Origin: Bacillus smithii
GTDB lineage: Bacteria > Bacillota > Bacilli > Bacillales > DSM-4216
Direction: 5' to 3'
Assembly: GCF_001050115.1 (NCBI RefSeq)
Contig: NZ_CP012024.1
Location: 1,468,001 to 1,532,000, forward strand
Length of the DNA: 64,000 nt
Under the pieces are notes generated by a model. The model saw only the letters and a program-made list of their open reading frames with translations, did no database searches and was not told the origin of the DNA. Made by a program: the position numbers and the translations under genes. Below are positions 37,894 through 48,372 of this stretch, piece by piece. The stretch's first letter is position 1, and every line of letters starts with the position of its first letter.

Positions 37894-38081
37894 AGGAAAT
37901 CGAACCCCTATCCATTCCAAATCCATTTCAGAGATACCCTATCTATCTTACATAACACAAAATTCTTGACGGTACCGAATTTGTTTGAAGAAAATATAAA
38001 ACTTGTACAATCGATATACTATTCTAAAAATATTTGTAAATCGGTATGTAAAATGGGAATATGGACAAGGAGGTTATGACG

Positions 38082-39389
38082 ATGACTCAATCATTTGATT
38101 CGGCAAAAACGCGACGCATCACAAGCAACATCTTTAAAGGATCCGTCGGCAATCTGATTGAATGGTACGACTGGTACGTCTATTCTGCTTTCGCTGTATA
38201 TTTCTCTGCGGAGTTCTTTCCTGAGGGGGATTCCACCAGCCAACTGCTCAATACGGCTGCTATCTTCGCCGTCGGCTTTCTGATGCGCCCAATCGGAAGC
38301 CTATTGATGGGTCGATACGCTGATCGTCACGGCCGACGTGCAGCGCTGACGCTTTCCATCAGCCTCATGGCCGGTGGTTCCCTGATCATTGCCGTTACTC
38401 CGAGCTACAGCACGATTGGCGTGTTGGCGCCTATTATTCTAGTTCTCGCACGTCTGCTCCAAGGGATATCGGTAGGCGGGGAGTATGGAACATCGGCCAC
38501 GTACTTGTCCGAGATGGCAAAAAGCGGTCGACGCGGGTTCTACTCGAGCTTCCAGTATGTCACACTCGTTTCCGGACAGTTAGTGGCACTGGGTGTTCAG
38601 ATTATTCTTCAACAAATCATCAGCGAACCCGAAATGAAGTCCTGGGGCTGGCGTATTCCTTTCGTCATCGGTGCATTGGGAGCTTTGGCCGTGTTGTGGC
38701 TGCGACGAACGATGGACGAATCGGAACAGTTTTCAAAATTGGATTCTGAAAGCAGGGCAAGTGCCGGAACCATTCGAGCGCTGATGAAATATCCCAAGGC
38801 AGTGCTGACAGTGGTCGGGCTAACACTCGGCGGAACCGTCGCCTTTTATACTTACACGACGTACTTACAAAAGTTTATGGTGAACACGGTGGGCATTCAA
38901 AAGGAGATCGTCAGTTGGATTAATTTTATTGCTTTGTTAATATTTGTCATACTTCAACCGCTCGCCGGGATGCTATCTGACCGGATCGGTCGTCGCACGC
39001 TATTGATGGGTTTCGGTATTCTGGGAACATTGCTGACAGTGCCGCTGTTCCTTTTGATGGAGCAGACGAAGAACCCTTTCGCTGCCTTCTTTCTTATGAT
39101 GGTTGGACTCATTATTGTCACCGGTTACACTTCCATTAATGCCATCGTGAAAGCGGAACTATTCCCGACCGAAATCCGCGCCCTAGGAGTAGGATTTCCC
39201 TACGGCCTTACCGTTGCGGTGTTCGGAGGAACAGCGGAATTCGTTGCATTATGGCTGAAGAGCATCGGAGAAGAGTCGCTCTTTTTCTTCTACGTGGCTC
39301 TCTGCATTGCGGTGAGTTTGATCGTCTATTGGCGTATGGGTGAGTCTTCGAAGTCTTCCCGCATTGAAGCTGAACAGGATGCAAGCTAG
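38082..39389 (+). CDS. MFS metabolite:H+ symporter (KgtP-like)
   Basis: 435 residues, 12 helices, with the MHS signatures GNLIEWYDWYVY, RPIGSLLMGRYADRHGRR and QGISVGGEYG. Likely imports a dicarboxylate such as 2-oxoglutarate, or an osmolyte. ATG 38082 has AAGGAGG eight bases upstream. The gene is visibly GC-richer than its neighbours and lies between an IS256 copy and a decayed group II intron, which suggests horizontal acquisition. Confidence 0.85.
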   Translation: MTQSFDSAKTRRITSNIFKGSVGNLIEWYDWYVYSAFAVYFSAEFFPEGDSTSQLLNTAAIFAVGFLMRPIGSLLMGRYADRHGRRAALTLSISLMAGGSLIIAVTPSYSTIGVLAPIILVLARLLQGISVGGEYGTSATYLSEMAKSGRRGFYSSFQYVTLVSGQLVALGVQIILQQIISEPEMKSWGWRIPFVIGALGALAVLWLRRTMDESEQFSKLDSESRASAGTIRALMKYPKAVLTVVGLTLGGTVAFYTYTTYLQKFMVNTVGIQKEIVSWINFIALLIFVILQPLAGMLSDRIGRRTLLMGFGILGTLLTVPLFLLMEQTKNPFAAFFLMMVGLIIVTGYTSINAIVKAELFPTEIRALGVGFPYGLTVAVFGGTAEFVALWLKSIGEESLFFFYVALCIAVSLIVYWRMGESSKSSRIEAEQDAS

Positions 39390-39574
39390 ATCATCGTCGT
39401 CTGGTACTCTGAAATAGGGTAAGCGACAAGCTGTGGGTTAGCTATCACGGTCTACACGATTTGCTGGAGCCTTTATAGATTGCTTGATGATTATAGAACG
39501 AGAATGGAAAGAACAGACATCGATATGATGATGCCTGTTGTACAACAAAATGAACAAAGCGAACATGGGAAAGG

Positions 39575-39608
39575 ACAGGTCGTTAAACGGCACAGGTCGT
39601 TAAACGGC
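39575..39608 (+). repeat. Tandem 17-bp duplication with hairpin
   Basis: ACAGGTCGTTAAACGGC occurs twice in tandem. The second copy forms a G/T-tolerant hairpin followed by CTTTTTAT, i.e. an intrinsic terminator in front of the intron remnant. Confidence 0.75.
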
Positions 39609-39620
39609 CTGCCTTTTTAT

Positions 39621-39790
39621 GTGGACTTGATAAAGATGACAATCGTCAAGTATGAAGACAGAAGTAACGGCTCGATTAACGCAAGGGTGTCCGGGATGGC
39701 ATGAAAGATGAAGATTGCAAACGGCAAGGTCATTCCAATACCCAATACAAGGAAGTTTGATGAAATCGTAGAAATATCCAAAATAGAAGA
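39621..39790 (+). mobile_element. Decayed group IIC intron 5' fragment
   Basis: It begins GTGGAC right after a terminator-like T tract and contains GAAGACAGAAGTAAC...CGCAAGGGTGTCCG, matching domain I of the intact intron copies in this window, with later divergence (CGGCAA, GGAAGTTTGATGAA). No domain V or VI was found. Confidence 0.55.
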
Positions 39791-39959
39791 TGTTTGCTAT
39801 ATTTGAAGAGATGGGAATAGGCAATTTTCTATCGTTTCGGTAAAATAAGAATCGACTAGTTTTGATATTCCAGAATCGAATACTCTACTTCCGAAAACGT
39901 CATTCCTTCTTATCTAAATGGGGTTAACAAAGACTCGATCCGAAAAAAGGAGTTAGCAT

Positions 39960-41303
39960 ATGAAGCAGTATGATTTTACAAGTGGAAATATTATGAAGCA
40001 GCTGGTGATGTTTTCGACACCGATTCTGCTGACTAATTTTCTGCAAACCTCTTTTCAATTAATCGATAGCTTATGGGTTGGCAATTTGCTCGGTTCTAAC
40101 GCTTTAGGAGCTGTTGCCGTTTCTGGAACGGTGATTTTTACCGTCTTGTCATTTATTATCGGTATTAATAATGCTACATTAACCATATTATCCCAGCTGA
40201 AAGGGAAAAATGACGAGATCGGCCTAAAACGATATGTGAATGCTTTTGTTGTGATATTAACGTTTATTTCTCTTACACTCGGGGCGATGGGAATGATGTT
40301 AGCCGTTCCCATTTTGAAGTTTCTTGGAACTCCGTCGACGATGGTTCCTGAAGCGAAAAGCTATTTAGAAATCAATTTTGCCGGAATTTTGTTTTTATTT
40401 GGTTATAATTTTATCGGAACAGTGTTTCGTGCTCTAGGCGACAGCCGGACGCCGATTCGATTTGTTTTCTTTGCCGTAGTGCTGAACGCTGTGTTAGATC
40501 CACTTTTTATTGAAGTGTGGGGACTTGGTTTAAATGGAGCGGCTTATGCAACGATTCTTTCCCAAGGAGTTTCATTTCTATACGGATTGTACTACAGTTT
40601 ACGGAAACATCTGATTCCCTTTTCAGTTCCGAGATGGCCTCATAGAAAAGAAGTTTCCATGATTTTAAAACTCGGGATACCGGCCGGGCTGCAAATGATG
40701 GTGATTTCAGCAGGAACGGCTGCTATTATGAGTGTCGTCACTTCCTTTGGGGGACATGTTGTCGCTGGGTTCGGCGCTGCTCAACGGATTGACAGTCTTT
40801 TGATGCTGCCGGCACAGGCGCTGGGAACGGCTGTCAACAGCATGGCCGGACAAAACATTGGAGCCAATCAATGGACTCGCGTTCGTCAAATCGCTGTAAA
40901 CGGAGTCCTCTATAATATTTCCATTATGTTGGTCATCGCGTTTTTCGTTGCTTTGCTTGCAGACAGAATCGTCAAGCTATTCATCCAGCAGCCTGAATCA
41001 TCCGTCTCGTTTGGAGCTGAATATTTAGGAATCATCGCATTTTTCTATCCGTTTTTGGGAATTAATTTTATTTTAAACGGAATTGTGCGGGCTTCAGGTG
41101 CGATGTTTCAAGTGCTGGTTCTCAATATCGTATCTTTATGGATTCTCCGATATCCTTTAACAGAATTGTCGGCTTCTTACATAGGCGAAAAGGGAATTGC
41201 TTTTGGAATGGGAGCCAGTTTTGTTATAAGCAGCATCATCGCTTTCCTTTATTATCGTTATGGAACATGGAGGAAAAAACAATTATTTACGGAAAGAGAA
41301 TAA
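39960..41303 (+). CDS. MATE-family multidrug efflux transporter
   Basis: 447 residues, 12 helices in two repeats (QLVMFSTPILLTNFLQTSFQLIDSLWVGNLLG and ILKLGIPAGLQMMVISAGTAAIMS). Na+ or H+ coupled export of organic cations is the family role. AAAGGAG precedes ATG 39960. It stands alone. Confidence 0.88.
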   Translation: MKQYDFTSGNIMKQLVMFSTPILLTNFLQTSFQLIDSLWVGNLLGSNALGAVAVSGTVIFTVLSFIIGINNATLTILSQLKGKNDEIGLKRYVNAFVVILTFISLTLGAMGMMLAVPILKFLGTPSTMVPEAKSYLEINFAGILFLFGYNFIGTVFRALGDSRTPIRFVFFAVVLNAVLDPLFIEVWGLGLNGAAYATILSQGVSFLYGLYYSLRKHLIPFSVPRWPHRKEVSMILKLGIPAGLQMMVISAGTAAIMSVVTSFGGHVVAGFGAAQRIDSLLMLPAQALGTAVNSMAGQNIGANQWTRVRQIAVNGVLYNISIMLVIAFFVALLADRIVKLFIQQPESSVSFGAEYLGIIAFFYPFLGINFILNGIVRASGAMFQVLVLNIVSLWILRYPLTELSASYIGEKGIAFGMGASFVISSIIAFLYYRYGTWRKKQLFTERE

Positions 41304-41906
41304 AATGGAGTAATACAGAAGCAGAATCACGATTCCTAAGTGATTTTGAATCAATATCTTGAACGATTGCTTGAAACACGATATGATGAAAGTAATGAAA
41401 ATCATTCGGAGAAATGCAATACTTTAAAGTGATCGGAAACCTATTTCGTGAAAACGACATCATTTAAAAACGTCATAGTTCTATTTGTGGAATAGGCTTA
41501 TTGAGGAGATTCTCGGTTTCATTGCATGAGAAGCGCTGCCTCCTATCCATCATTGGATCAGGAGGGTTTTTTGTGCCGGCAAATGGATGTTCGAATGATG
41601 ATGAAACCGTTCAACTTAATAAAACGTCGAAAGAAAATGATGAAAAGCGGCATTTTGATTTTGGGATTCAGCGTTCTGAAACTGTTGATTCAGCGGCTCT
41701 TCGCACCTAAGAAAAAGGGAGTTTGTTAACCCGATATATATTGCAAGTTTGTCACTGGTACGTTGTGGTCGAAAGCATGAGTGATAATATAGGACCAAAA
41801 GCTTGGTGTTTCCGGGTACGTGTTGTTTCGAAATAGAGGGTAGGGGGGACATAAATTAGCTTAACCTCTTGTTTTGTTTAACAGGATTTAGTGGAAGGTG
41901 AAACGT
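41304..41906. other. Intergenic region with terminator
   Basis: About 600 bp. It holds the terminator at 41539-41572 and a doubtful 48-codon frame at 41583. Nothing else supported. Confidence 0.45.
41539..41572 (+). terminator. Intrinsic terminator
   Basis: CCTCCTATCC pairs with GGATCAGGAGG (one bulge), followed by six T. Confidence 0.75.
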
Positions 41907-42557
41907 ATGGACGTGAAACGATTTTTAAAAGGATTGGGCGATCGGAAACCTGCCATAATGGGTAGCGAACATTTTTCAAAATTTGCTGTTTTTTTACCGC
42001 TGCTTAAAATGAATAATGAATATCATCTTTTATTTGAAGTGCGCTCCATGCAGCTGAGGCATCAGCCGGGCGAAATTTGTTTTCCGGGAGGAAGAATGGA
42101 GCCTGATGATCGAACGGCGAAAGAGACGGCTATGAGAGAAACGTCAGAAGAGTTGGGAATACCCATCACTTCCTTATCGGAAGTGTATCCCTTGGATTAC
42201 GTTATACCCGGTTTTGGGAAAAGGATCATATATCCGTATGTGGGTCTTATTGAACAGGGCACGGAAATCCGGCCAAATCCTCAAGAAGTTGAAACTATAT
42301 TTACAGTACCGCTCTCGTATCTTCAATCTGTGGAGCCTGAGTGTTATAAAATCAATTTTAAAATAGCTCCTGAAAAAAATTTCCCATTACATTTGATCCC
42401 CGGCGGAAAAAATTATAATTGGCAAATCAAACAAATGGATGAGTACTTTTACTACTACAAAGACTATGTGATTTGGGGATTGACAGCCAGTATATTGAAA
42501 CATTTTTTGGATTTGACTGCGAAATCAGCCAAAGAACAAGATCGTTTTACAGAATAG
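41907..42557 (+). CDS. Nudix hydrolase, CoA pyrophosphatase type
   Basis: 216 residues. LLFEVRSMQLRHQPGEICFPGG is the UPF0035 motif that marks CoA diphosphatases, directly followed by a Nudix helix ending RETSEELG. It would cleave CoA to 4'-phosphopantetheine and 3',5'-ADP. ATG 41907 has AAGGTG 7 nt upstream; the GTG at 41898 overlaps that site. Confidence 0.86.
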   Translation: MDVKRFLKGLGDRKPAIMGSEHFSKFAVFLPLLKMNNEYHLLFEVRSMQLRHQPGEICFPGGRMEPDDRTAKETAMRETSEELGIPITSLSEVYPLDYVIPGFGKRIIYPYVGLIEQGTEIRPNPQEVETIFTVPLSYLQSVEPECYKINFKIAPEKNFPLHLIPGGKNYNWQIKQMDEYFYYYKDYVIWGLTASILKHFLDLTAKSAKEQDRFTE

Positions 42558-42723
42558 TCGCCAATCAAGACAAGGGGAACAATTCGTTTGTTGCTCCTTA
42601 CATTACTATTGGATATTACAGATTAAAGAAGCGGAAACTTAAGGGTTCTTATTTCAGGAAAGCTTTTCATTTTATCATCACGATTATTTCGTTATGAATA
42701 TTTTTTGTAATCAGGATTTTAAA

Positions 42724-42750
42724 ACCCCTGCCTTTGTGATCAGGCAGGGG
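42724..42750 (-). terminator. Intrinsic terminator of the chemoreceptor gene
   Basis: CCCCTGCCT pairs with AGGCAGGGG, followed on the minus strand by TTTT. Confidence 0.7.
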
Positions 42751-42869
42751 AAAATCATATAAATATACTCAAATACAATATGGATAATCGATTCATGATA
42801 CCATACCGGTTGAACAGCAGATCCGTAAGACAAAAACACTCCATTGCAGTATGAAGTTTTATATTATCG

Positions 42870-44564
42870 TTATTGTTCCTGAGTGATTTTAAATGTTGCC
42901 ATACGCTCTTGCAGACTGAGTGCTAGTTCGGATAGAGAAGCGGCTGCTGCTGAAATTTCTTCCATTGAGGCCAGTTGTTCTTCCGTTGAAGCCACGACTG
43001 TTTGTGAATGGCTGGATGTCTGTTTAGAGGCGGAAGCTAGTTCAAACATCGCGTCTGAAATCATTTGGATTTTTCCAGACATTTCTTGGATATTTGCAGA
43101 CAGCGATTGAAGTTCGGATTCGATATCCGTAACCGAATGGACAATTTCTTCAAAGTTTTCCTTCGTATTTTTTACGATGCCTAATCCGTTTTGAACATCG
43201 TCCTTGACTCGTTCAATGGAATCAGTGGAACGAGCCATTTCCTCTTGGATTTCTTTTATGAGACCCGCAATTTGCTTAGAAGATTCTTGAGATTGTACTG
43301 CGAGTTTTCTTACTTCCTCCGCTACAACCGCAAAACCTTTCCCGTGTTCTCCCGCTCTGGCTGCTTCAATTGCGGCATTTAGCGCCAACAAATTGGTTTG
43401 ATCCGCTATATCCGAAATAACCTTTGTGATCATGTCGATTTCCCGTGATTTATGACCAAGCATTTTAATAGCTTCGCCACTTTCTTGAACGGATTTATGG
43501 ATTTCATTCATTTGTTTAGAAGTCTGCTGTACGTATAACCCGCCTTGTCTTGCTTTTTCTTTTGCGTCTATTCCTTTTTCCGCCATTTTTTCCGAGTTCA
43601 TTGATACGTTTTGGATGGCTTTCGACATTGTCTCAATGGCTTTTTCGCTTTTTTCCACACTCATGGTTTGATTTTCGACTGCCTGGGATACTTCCTGTAT
43701 GGTTTCCGTGATTTGTTCAGCGGTGCTGCTGGTTTGTTCTGCACTGGCTGTTAACTGTTGAGAGGAGGCAGCTACTTGTTCAGACGTTTCCAGTACATGT
43801 TGGATCATGATTCGTAAATTTTCTTTCATATCATTATAGCTTTTGGACAATTGTCCTAATTCATCACGGGAAGAATCGTGGACTGAAACCGTAAAGTCTC
43901 CTTTTCCTGAATGCTCCAGTGCTTCCGCTAAAACATGCAAACGTTTTTTCAGTGAGTTTGTAAACCAGAACGCAACCGTCAGAGATAGGAGAACGGCAAC
44001 GATTAAAACAACGGAAAAGACGATAAGAAATGAATGAATGGTGCGATCGATGATGCTTTGATCAGCTCCTACATATAAAATGCCGATAATCTTTCCATTT
44101 TTATCATGCAGCGGCATATAAGCGGTTTGGTGCATTTTCCCTGCAACGTTTGCTTCCCCGTAGTAATTTCGTCCTTCTTTAAGAACGGTCCGTTCTACAA
44201 CGGGCGAAACTTTTGTTCCGATGACTCGTTGTCCTTGTTTCCAAACATTTGTGGCAACCCGGGTATCTCCCTGGAAAATGGTAATGGTATCATTTGTGTC
44301 CTTTCCTATTTGATCCACGATTTTTTCATTATTATTCATTAAAGTGGACCCTTTGTACAATTTTCCATTTTTAATGGCCCAATCGCCTTCGTATTTAGAA
44401 TCAATATAGTGATAGCTTAAACGTAAATCACTTTTGGCTTTATGAATCGCAAAATCTTTAATGCTGGTAGAAACTTTTTCCATAGCTGCAATACAAACGG
44501 TAAACGAAATAAAAAGAATAATGCTTATGACTAGTACATTAATTTTTGCATTTAACTTCAACAT
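42870..44564 (-). CDS. Methyl-accepting chemotaxis protein
   Basis: 564 residues. TM1 at ~8-28, an extracellular Cache-type sensor (~35-175, ending [18 protein letters not shown]), TM2 at ~180-205, HAMP, then the MCP signalling coiled coil with the hairpin tip [26 protein letters not shown] (~395-420). The single Cache domain suggests small organic acids or similar ligands, but the ligand is unknown. Confidence 0.93.
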   Translation of the reverse strand: MLKLNAKINVLVISIILFISFTVCIAAMEKVSTSIKDFAIHKAKSDLRLSYHYIDSKYEGDWAIKNGKLYKGSTLMNNNEKIVDQIGKDTNDTITIFQGDTRVATNVWKQGQRVIGTKVSPVVERTVLKEGRNYYGEANVAGKMHQTAYMPLHDKNGKIIGILYVGADQSIIDRTIHSFLIVFSVVLIVAVLLSLTVAFWFTNSLKKRLHVLAEALEHSGKGDFTVSVHDSSRDELGQLSKSYNDMKENLRIMIQHVLETSEQVAASSQQLTASAEQTSSTAEQITETIQEVSQAVENQTMSVEKSEKAIETMSKAIQNVSMNSEKMAEKGIDAKEKARQGGLYVQQTSKQMNEIHKSVQESGEAIKMLGHKSREIDMITKVISDIADQTNLLALNAAIEAARAGEHGKGFAVVAEEVRKLAVQSQESSKQIAGLIKEIQEEMARSTDSIERVKDDVQNGLGIVKNTKENFEEIVHSVTDIESELQSLSANIQEMSGKIQMISDAMFELASASKQTSSHSQTVVASTEEQLASMEEISAAAASLSELALSLQERMATFKITQEQ

Positions 44565-44777
44565 TCTTCACCTTCATATTCCTGTTATCTTTTGATTATA
44601 TTTTTAAGCAACGATATTTCTGCCGAATAATGGCTGGCATGTATGTAAGGATGGGAGGGGACGTTCACAGCGATGAAAGCGATCGGAAAATCAGTTCAAA
44701 AATTCGGGCAAAAACGAAAAAAGAATAGAACAGCACAAAGGCGAATGGAACGTCCTTTCTCCGCACCAAATCGAAAA

Positions 44778-44820
44778 AAGGCTGAGCAGAAAATAGGGGC
44801 TATTCCGCTCAGCCTCTTTT
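44778..44820 (-). terminator. Terminator of the fdhA-yrhD operon (bidirectional)
   Basis: GGCTGAGC at 44780-44787 pairs with GCTCAGCC at 44807-44814; T runs occur on both sides. Confidence 0.85.
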
Positions 44821-44841
44821 TATAAATAAGAGGGATGGATG

Positions 44842-45327
44842 TCATCCATTTTCTTTTAATCCTTGCCCCATTCCTTTTAGAAAGTGGAGCCCAAAGCCAA
44901 TCGCACGATTAATATCCGGATCGTTCAGGACTTTCAATAAATCTCGGAATTTTACTTTATCGCCGTTTTGCAGATGATGATTTCCTTCCTTTATACCGTT
45001 CGTGATGCTATTCATTAGTTTTGCGGTGAAGTCGGGATCTATATTGGAAACGGCACCTGCTGCACCCATTAAGTTGTTGATCAAATTGGTTACCGGTTCA
45101 CGTGACACCTGACCAAGAGCAATTTTGGCGATTTTTTCCCGCGCTTGAAGCATAGCATTTGCGGCTTCCAGCAATCCTGCTTGATTCAATTCGCCGATTA
45201 TCTTAAGCAAATTCGTCAAATCATCATCATGATCTGCCAGAAGGGATTTCAGTTCATCCAACTTTTGCTGGATTTGCTCTTCTTTCGTCATTTCCTTTTT
45301 GCGAATAAAGGTAATGGGTTCCGCCAT
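44842..45327 (-). CDS. yrhD: DUF1641 protein YrhD
   Basis: 161 residues, soluble. LLKIIGELNQAGLLEAANAMLQAREKI and the C-terminal NDPDINRAIGFGLHFLKGMG are the DUF1641 signature. In B. subtilis it follows the formate dehydrogenase gene yrhE, as here (21-nt gap to fdhA). Role in formate dehydrogenase assembly or activity is inferred from this linkage. GAAAGGAGGAATT precedes ATG 45327. Confidence 0.85.
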   Translation of the reverse strand: MAEPITFIRKKEMTKEEQIQQKLDELKSLLADHDDDLTNLLKIIGELNQAGLLEAANAMLQAREKIAKIALGQVSREPVTNLINNLMGAAGAVSNIDPDFTAKLMNSITNGIKEGNHHLQNGDKVKFRDLLKVLNDPDINRAIGFGLHFLKGMGQGLKENG

Positions 45328-45348
45328 TTTTAGAATTCCTCCTTTCTA

Positions 45349-48285
45349 TTAATCTGTTAATTGAACGAAATCACGCCGCTTCCACTTGCGATATACCTCT
45401 ACACCATTTTGTGGATGGCGCTTTTTGTTGCGTGGATTGGTTTTCGGTAGCGGACTCTTCCCATCTACATCCAATACTTCCAACCGTACTTTCGCTTGTT
45501 TATATGCTGGTGTATGGGTACGACCGTCGACCGCTGTCCCTGTTAAAAAGTTAATGGCTGACTCTTTTGACGTTGAGTTCATAGGCAAGAAGAGCTCATT
45601 GCCTTTTACTCGGTCGGTAACCAGTGCAGGCAATTTCAACGCTCCAAATGGAGAAACTAAACGAACTATTGATCCGTCCTTAATTCCTCGCTCTTTTGCT
45701 AATTCAGGCGATACTTCCACGAAGACATCCGGCACTTTAGAACGGATACCTTTGGATCGATTGGTCAAGTTTCCTTCATGGAAATGTTCTAAAAGCCGAC
45801 CGTTGTTGATGTGAAGATCGTATTCTTCAGGAAACTCAACGGGAGGAACCCAATCAGACAAGGCAAAACGCGCTTTTTTATCAGGAAAGTTAAAACCGTC
45901 AACGTAAAGAAGCGGAGTATTTTTGCCGTCAAGGCTTCCCCATAAAAAGCTGTTCCAGCCTTCCAGAACTTCATAGCTTGCACCGGAGAAGAGCGGAGAC
46001 AAACTAGCCATTTCTGCAAAAATTTCGCTTGGGTGACTGTAATTCCAACCGGCTCCTAGACGATTGGCAATTTCTTGAATAATCCACCAATCCGGTTTGG
46101 AGTCTCCCAGTGTAGGAAGTGCTTGATATAATCTTTGAACACGACGTTCAGTATTGGTAAACGTTCCATCTTTTTCAAGAGAAGGAGCTCCCGGCAAAAC
46201 AACGTCCGCATATTGAGCCGTTCTTGAAAGAAAGATATCTTGAACAACTAAGAAATCAAGCTTTGAAAGCATTTCATGAACATAATTGGCGTTGGAGTCG
46301 ACAAGAGCCATGTCTTCGCCAACAATGTACATGCCTTTCAATTTGCCTTCTTCGATTGCATGAAGCATTTGGATATTGTCAAGTCCTGGTTTACCATCAA
46401 TTTTAACGCCGTACGCTTTTTCAAACTTTGCACGAGCCACATCATCGGTAATATGTTGATATCCAGGCAGCCAGCCAGGAAGGCTTCCCATATCGCAAGC
46501 TCCTTGAACATTGTTATGACCGCGGAGAGGATAGGCGCCGGCACCAGGACGGCGGTAGTTTCCGGTGGCGAGCAACAAATTGGAGATGGCTGCAGACGTT
46601 TCAGAACCTCCTACGTTTTGGGTAACTCCCATACCCCATAAAATACAAGTACCGTCCGCTTCATGAATCATTTGTGCCACTTGAATGAGCGTTTCTTTTG
46701 AAATGCCTGTGATTTCTTCTGCGTATTCAAGCGTATATTTTTCAAGCAGTTCTTTAAATTCATCAAAATATTTAACGTTTTCATCAATAAACGCTTGGTC
46801 ATGCCAACCTTGATCAATGATATATTTCGTAACGGCCATCAACCATACTTGGTCTGTGCCTTGTTTTGGACTGATAAAAATGTCTGCGCGTTCTGCCATT
46901 TCATTTTTACGGAGATCAGCTACAATCAGCTTTTGTCCGTGGAGCTTATGAGCACGTTTTACGCGAGTCGCAAGCACCGGATGCCCTTCTGCTGGGTTGG
47001 CTCCGACAATAATAACAAGTCCTGCTTTTGCAATGTCTTTAATCGTTCCAGAGTCGCCTCCCATCCCAACAGTTTTGAACAAACCGTCTGTTGCAGGGGA
47101 TTGACAGTAGCGGGAACAGTTATCCACATTGTTTGTTTCAAATACTTGCCGGGCCAATTTTTGCATGAGATAGTTTTCTTCATTAGTGGTTTTGGAAGAT
47201 GAGATGAAACCTAAAGCTCCTGAACCATATTGTTGTTTGATCGATCCCAGTCGGCTTGCTACTAAATCAAGAGCTTCTTCCCAAGTGGATTCCACAAATT
47301 CACCGTTTTTACGGATTAATGGTTTGGTCAACCGATCTTCGGAGTTGACAAAATCCCAGCCGAATTTTCCTTTTACACATGTAGAAATGGCGTTGACAGG
47401 AGCATTGTGACTAGGCTGTACTTTTAAAATTTTGCGTCCTTTCGTCCAGACTTCAAACGTACAACCGACACCGCAGAAAGTACAAACCGTTTTCGTTTTT
47501 TTCGTTCGGGTTTCCCGCATAGCGGCTTCTACTTCAGAAATAGCGAAAATACCACTGTATCCAGGTTCCACTTCTTTCACAAGATCGATCATGGGCTCCA
47601 ACATGTCTTCTTTCAACCCCGTCATAAATCCAGCTTCGCCCAGCATGGATTTTTCCATTAAGGCGTTGCAAGGGCAGATGGTAACACATTGGCCGCAGCC
47701 GACGCACGATGATTCATTGATCGGTACGCCGTCATCCCAAATGACTCGTGGACGTTCAGCTTCCCAGTCGATGGAGAGTGTTTCATTCACTTGAAGGTTT
47801 TGACAGACCTCTACGCATTGACCGCAAGCAATACATTGATTAGGGTCATAACGATAAAACGGGTGGGACATATCTACTTCGGATTTATCCACTTTTGGTC
47901 GGTACGGATATTTTTGATGCTCAATTCCCATTAGTTCGGCCGTATTATGCAGTTTGCAGTTTCCGTTATTGTTATCACAAACTGTGCAGTATAACAAGTG
48001 ATTTTCTAAAAGACGGTCCATTGCTTCAGTTTGCGCCTCTTTGGCACGATTGGATGATAGTTCAATATTCATGCCGTCCACAGCAGGTGTCGAGCAAGAA
48101 CGTACAAGCTTTCCATCCGCTTCGACGATACATGTGTCGCACGTTTGAATAGGATCCACTTCCGGTACATAGCATATTTGAGGATGTTCAATCCCGTTGG
48201 CATTGATGATTTCTAATATGGTTGATCCCGGATCGGCCTCAAATATCTGACCGTTAATCGTGACGTGGATCATTTGATTATCCAT
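45349..48285 (-). CDS. fdhA: Formate dehydrogenase alpha subunit, Mo-bisMGD (YrhE-type)
   Basis: 978 residues. Domain order: 2Fe-2S ferredoxin (1-80; CDTC), His/Cys [4Fe-4S] region (~94-112; CTVCDNNNGNC), two ferredoxin clusters (~148-205; CIACGQCVEVC, CVGCGQCVTICPC), [4Fe-4S] of the Mo domain (CTFCGVGC, ~268), then the bisMGD domains. The active-site cysteine lies in SRYCQSPATDG (~395); no selenocysteine. Oxidises formate to CO2 in the cytoplasm. ATG 48285 follows AAAGGAGGTAACAAG; the frame from 48312 is upstream of that site. Transcribed from a promoter at 48466-48494 through a structured leader. Confidence 0.93.
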   Translation of the reverse strand: MDNQMIHVTINGQIFEADPGSTILEIINANGIEHPQICYVPEVDPIQTCDTCIVEADGKLVRSCSTPAVDGMNIELSSNRAKEAQTEAMDRLLENHLLYCTVCDNNNGNCKLHNTAELMGIEHQKYPYRPKVDKSEVDMSHPFYRYDPNQCIACGQCVEVCQNLQVNETLSIDWEAERPRVIWDDGVPINESSCVGCGQCVTICPCNALMEKSMLGEAGFMTGLKEDMLEPMIDLVKEVEPGYSGIFAISEVEAAMRETRTKKTKTVCTFCGVGCTFEVWTKGRKILKVQPSHNAPVNAISTCVKGKFGWDFVNSEDRLTKPLIRKNGEFVESTWEEALDLVASRLGSIKQQYGSGALGFISSSKTTNEENYLMQKLARQVFETNNVDNCSRYCQSPATDGLFKTVGMGGDSGTIKDIAKAGLVIIVGANPAEGHPVLATRVKRAHKLHGQKLIVADLRKNEMAERADIFISPKQGTDQVWLMAVTKYIIDQGWHDQAFIDENVKYFDEFKELLEKYTLEYAEEITGISKETLIQVAQMIHEADGTCILWGMGVTQNVGGSETSAAISNLLLATGNYRRPGAGAYPLRGHNNVQGACDMGSLPGWLPGYQHITDDVARAKFEKAYGVKIDGKPGLDNIQMLHAIEEGKLKGMYIVGEDMALVDSNANYVHEMLSKLDFLVVQDIFLSRTAQYADVVLPGAPSLEKDGTFTNTERRVQRLYQALPTLGDSKPDWWIIQEIANRLGAGWNYSHPSEIFAEMASLSPLFSGASYEVLEGWNSFLWGSLDGKNTPLLYVDGFNFPDKKARFALSDWVPPVEFPEEYDLHINNGRLLEHFHEGNLTNRSKGIRSKVPDVFVEVSPELAKERGIKDGSIVRLVSPFGALKLPALVTDRVKGNELFLPMNSTSKESAINFLTGTAVDGRTHTPAYKQAKVRLEVLDVDGKSPLPKTNPRNKKRHPQNGVEVYRKWKRRDFVQLTD

Positions 48286-48315
48286 CTTGTTACCTCCTTT
48301 TTTCAAACACAAAAA

Positions 48316-48366
48316 AATCCACCATGAAAAGCAACGCCTACTGACAGGCCGCTTTCATGGTGGATT
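48316..48366 (-). terminator. Intrinsic terminator in the fdhA leader (attenuator)
   Basis: AATCCACCATGAAA pairs perfectly with TTTCATGGTGGATT (14 bp), with a further inner GCCT/AGGC stem. On the minus strand it is followed by seven T and lies 15-20 nt before the fdhA ribosome binding site. A terminator placed in a 5' leader implies conditional read-through. Confidence 0.8.
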
Positions 48367-48372
48367 AGTTTA

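Larger units (their letters stand above)
36558..37965 (+). mobile_element. Insertion sequence of the IS256 family
   Basis: Imperfect terminal inverted repeats: outer AATTTTGTGT blocks (about 36558-36568 and 37955-37965) and inner TAGGGTATTCTCTG/TAGGGTATCTCTG blocks (about 36600 and 37940). It contains a full-length IS256-type transposase. No exact 8-9 bp target duplication could be seen, so boundaries are approximate. Confidence 0.75.

Noticed and set aside
41583-41729. Possible 48-residue basic membrane peptide
   Set aside because: The only AGGAGG-like sequence upstream belongs to a terminator stem and is too far away; no conservation can be judged.
44632-44821. Short plus-strand frames before the fdhA-yrhD terminator
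   Set aside because: One has a poor site spacing and its end lies inside the terminator; no recognisable product.
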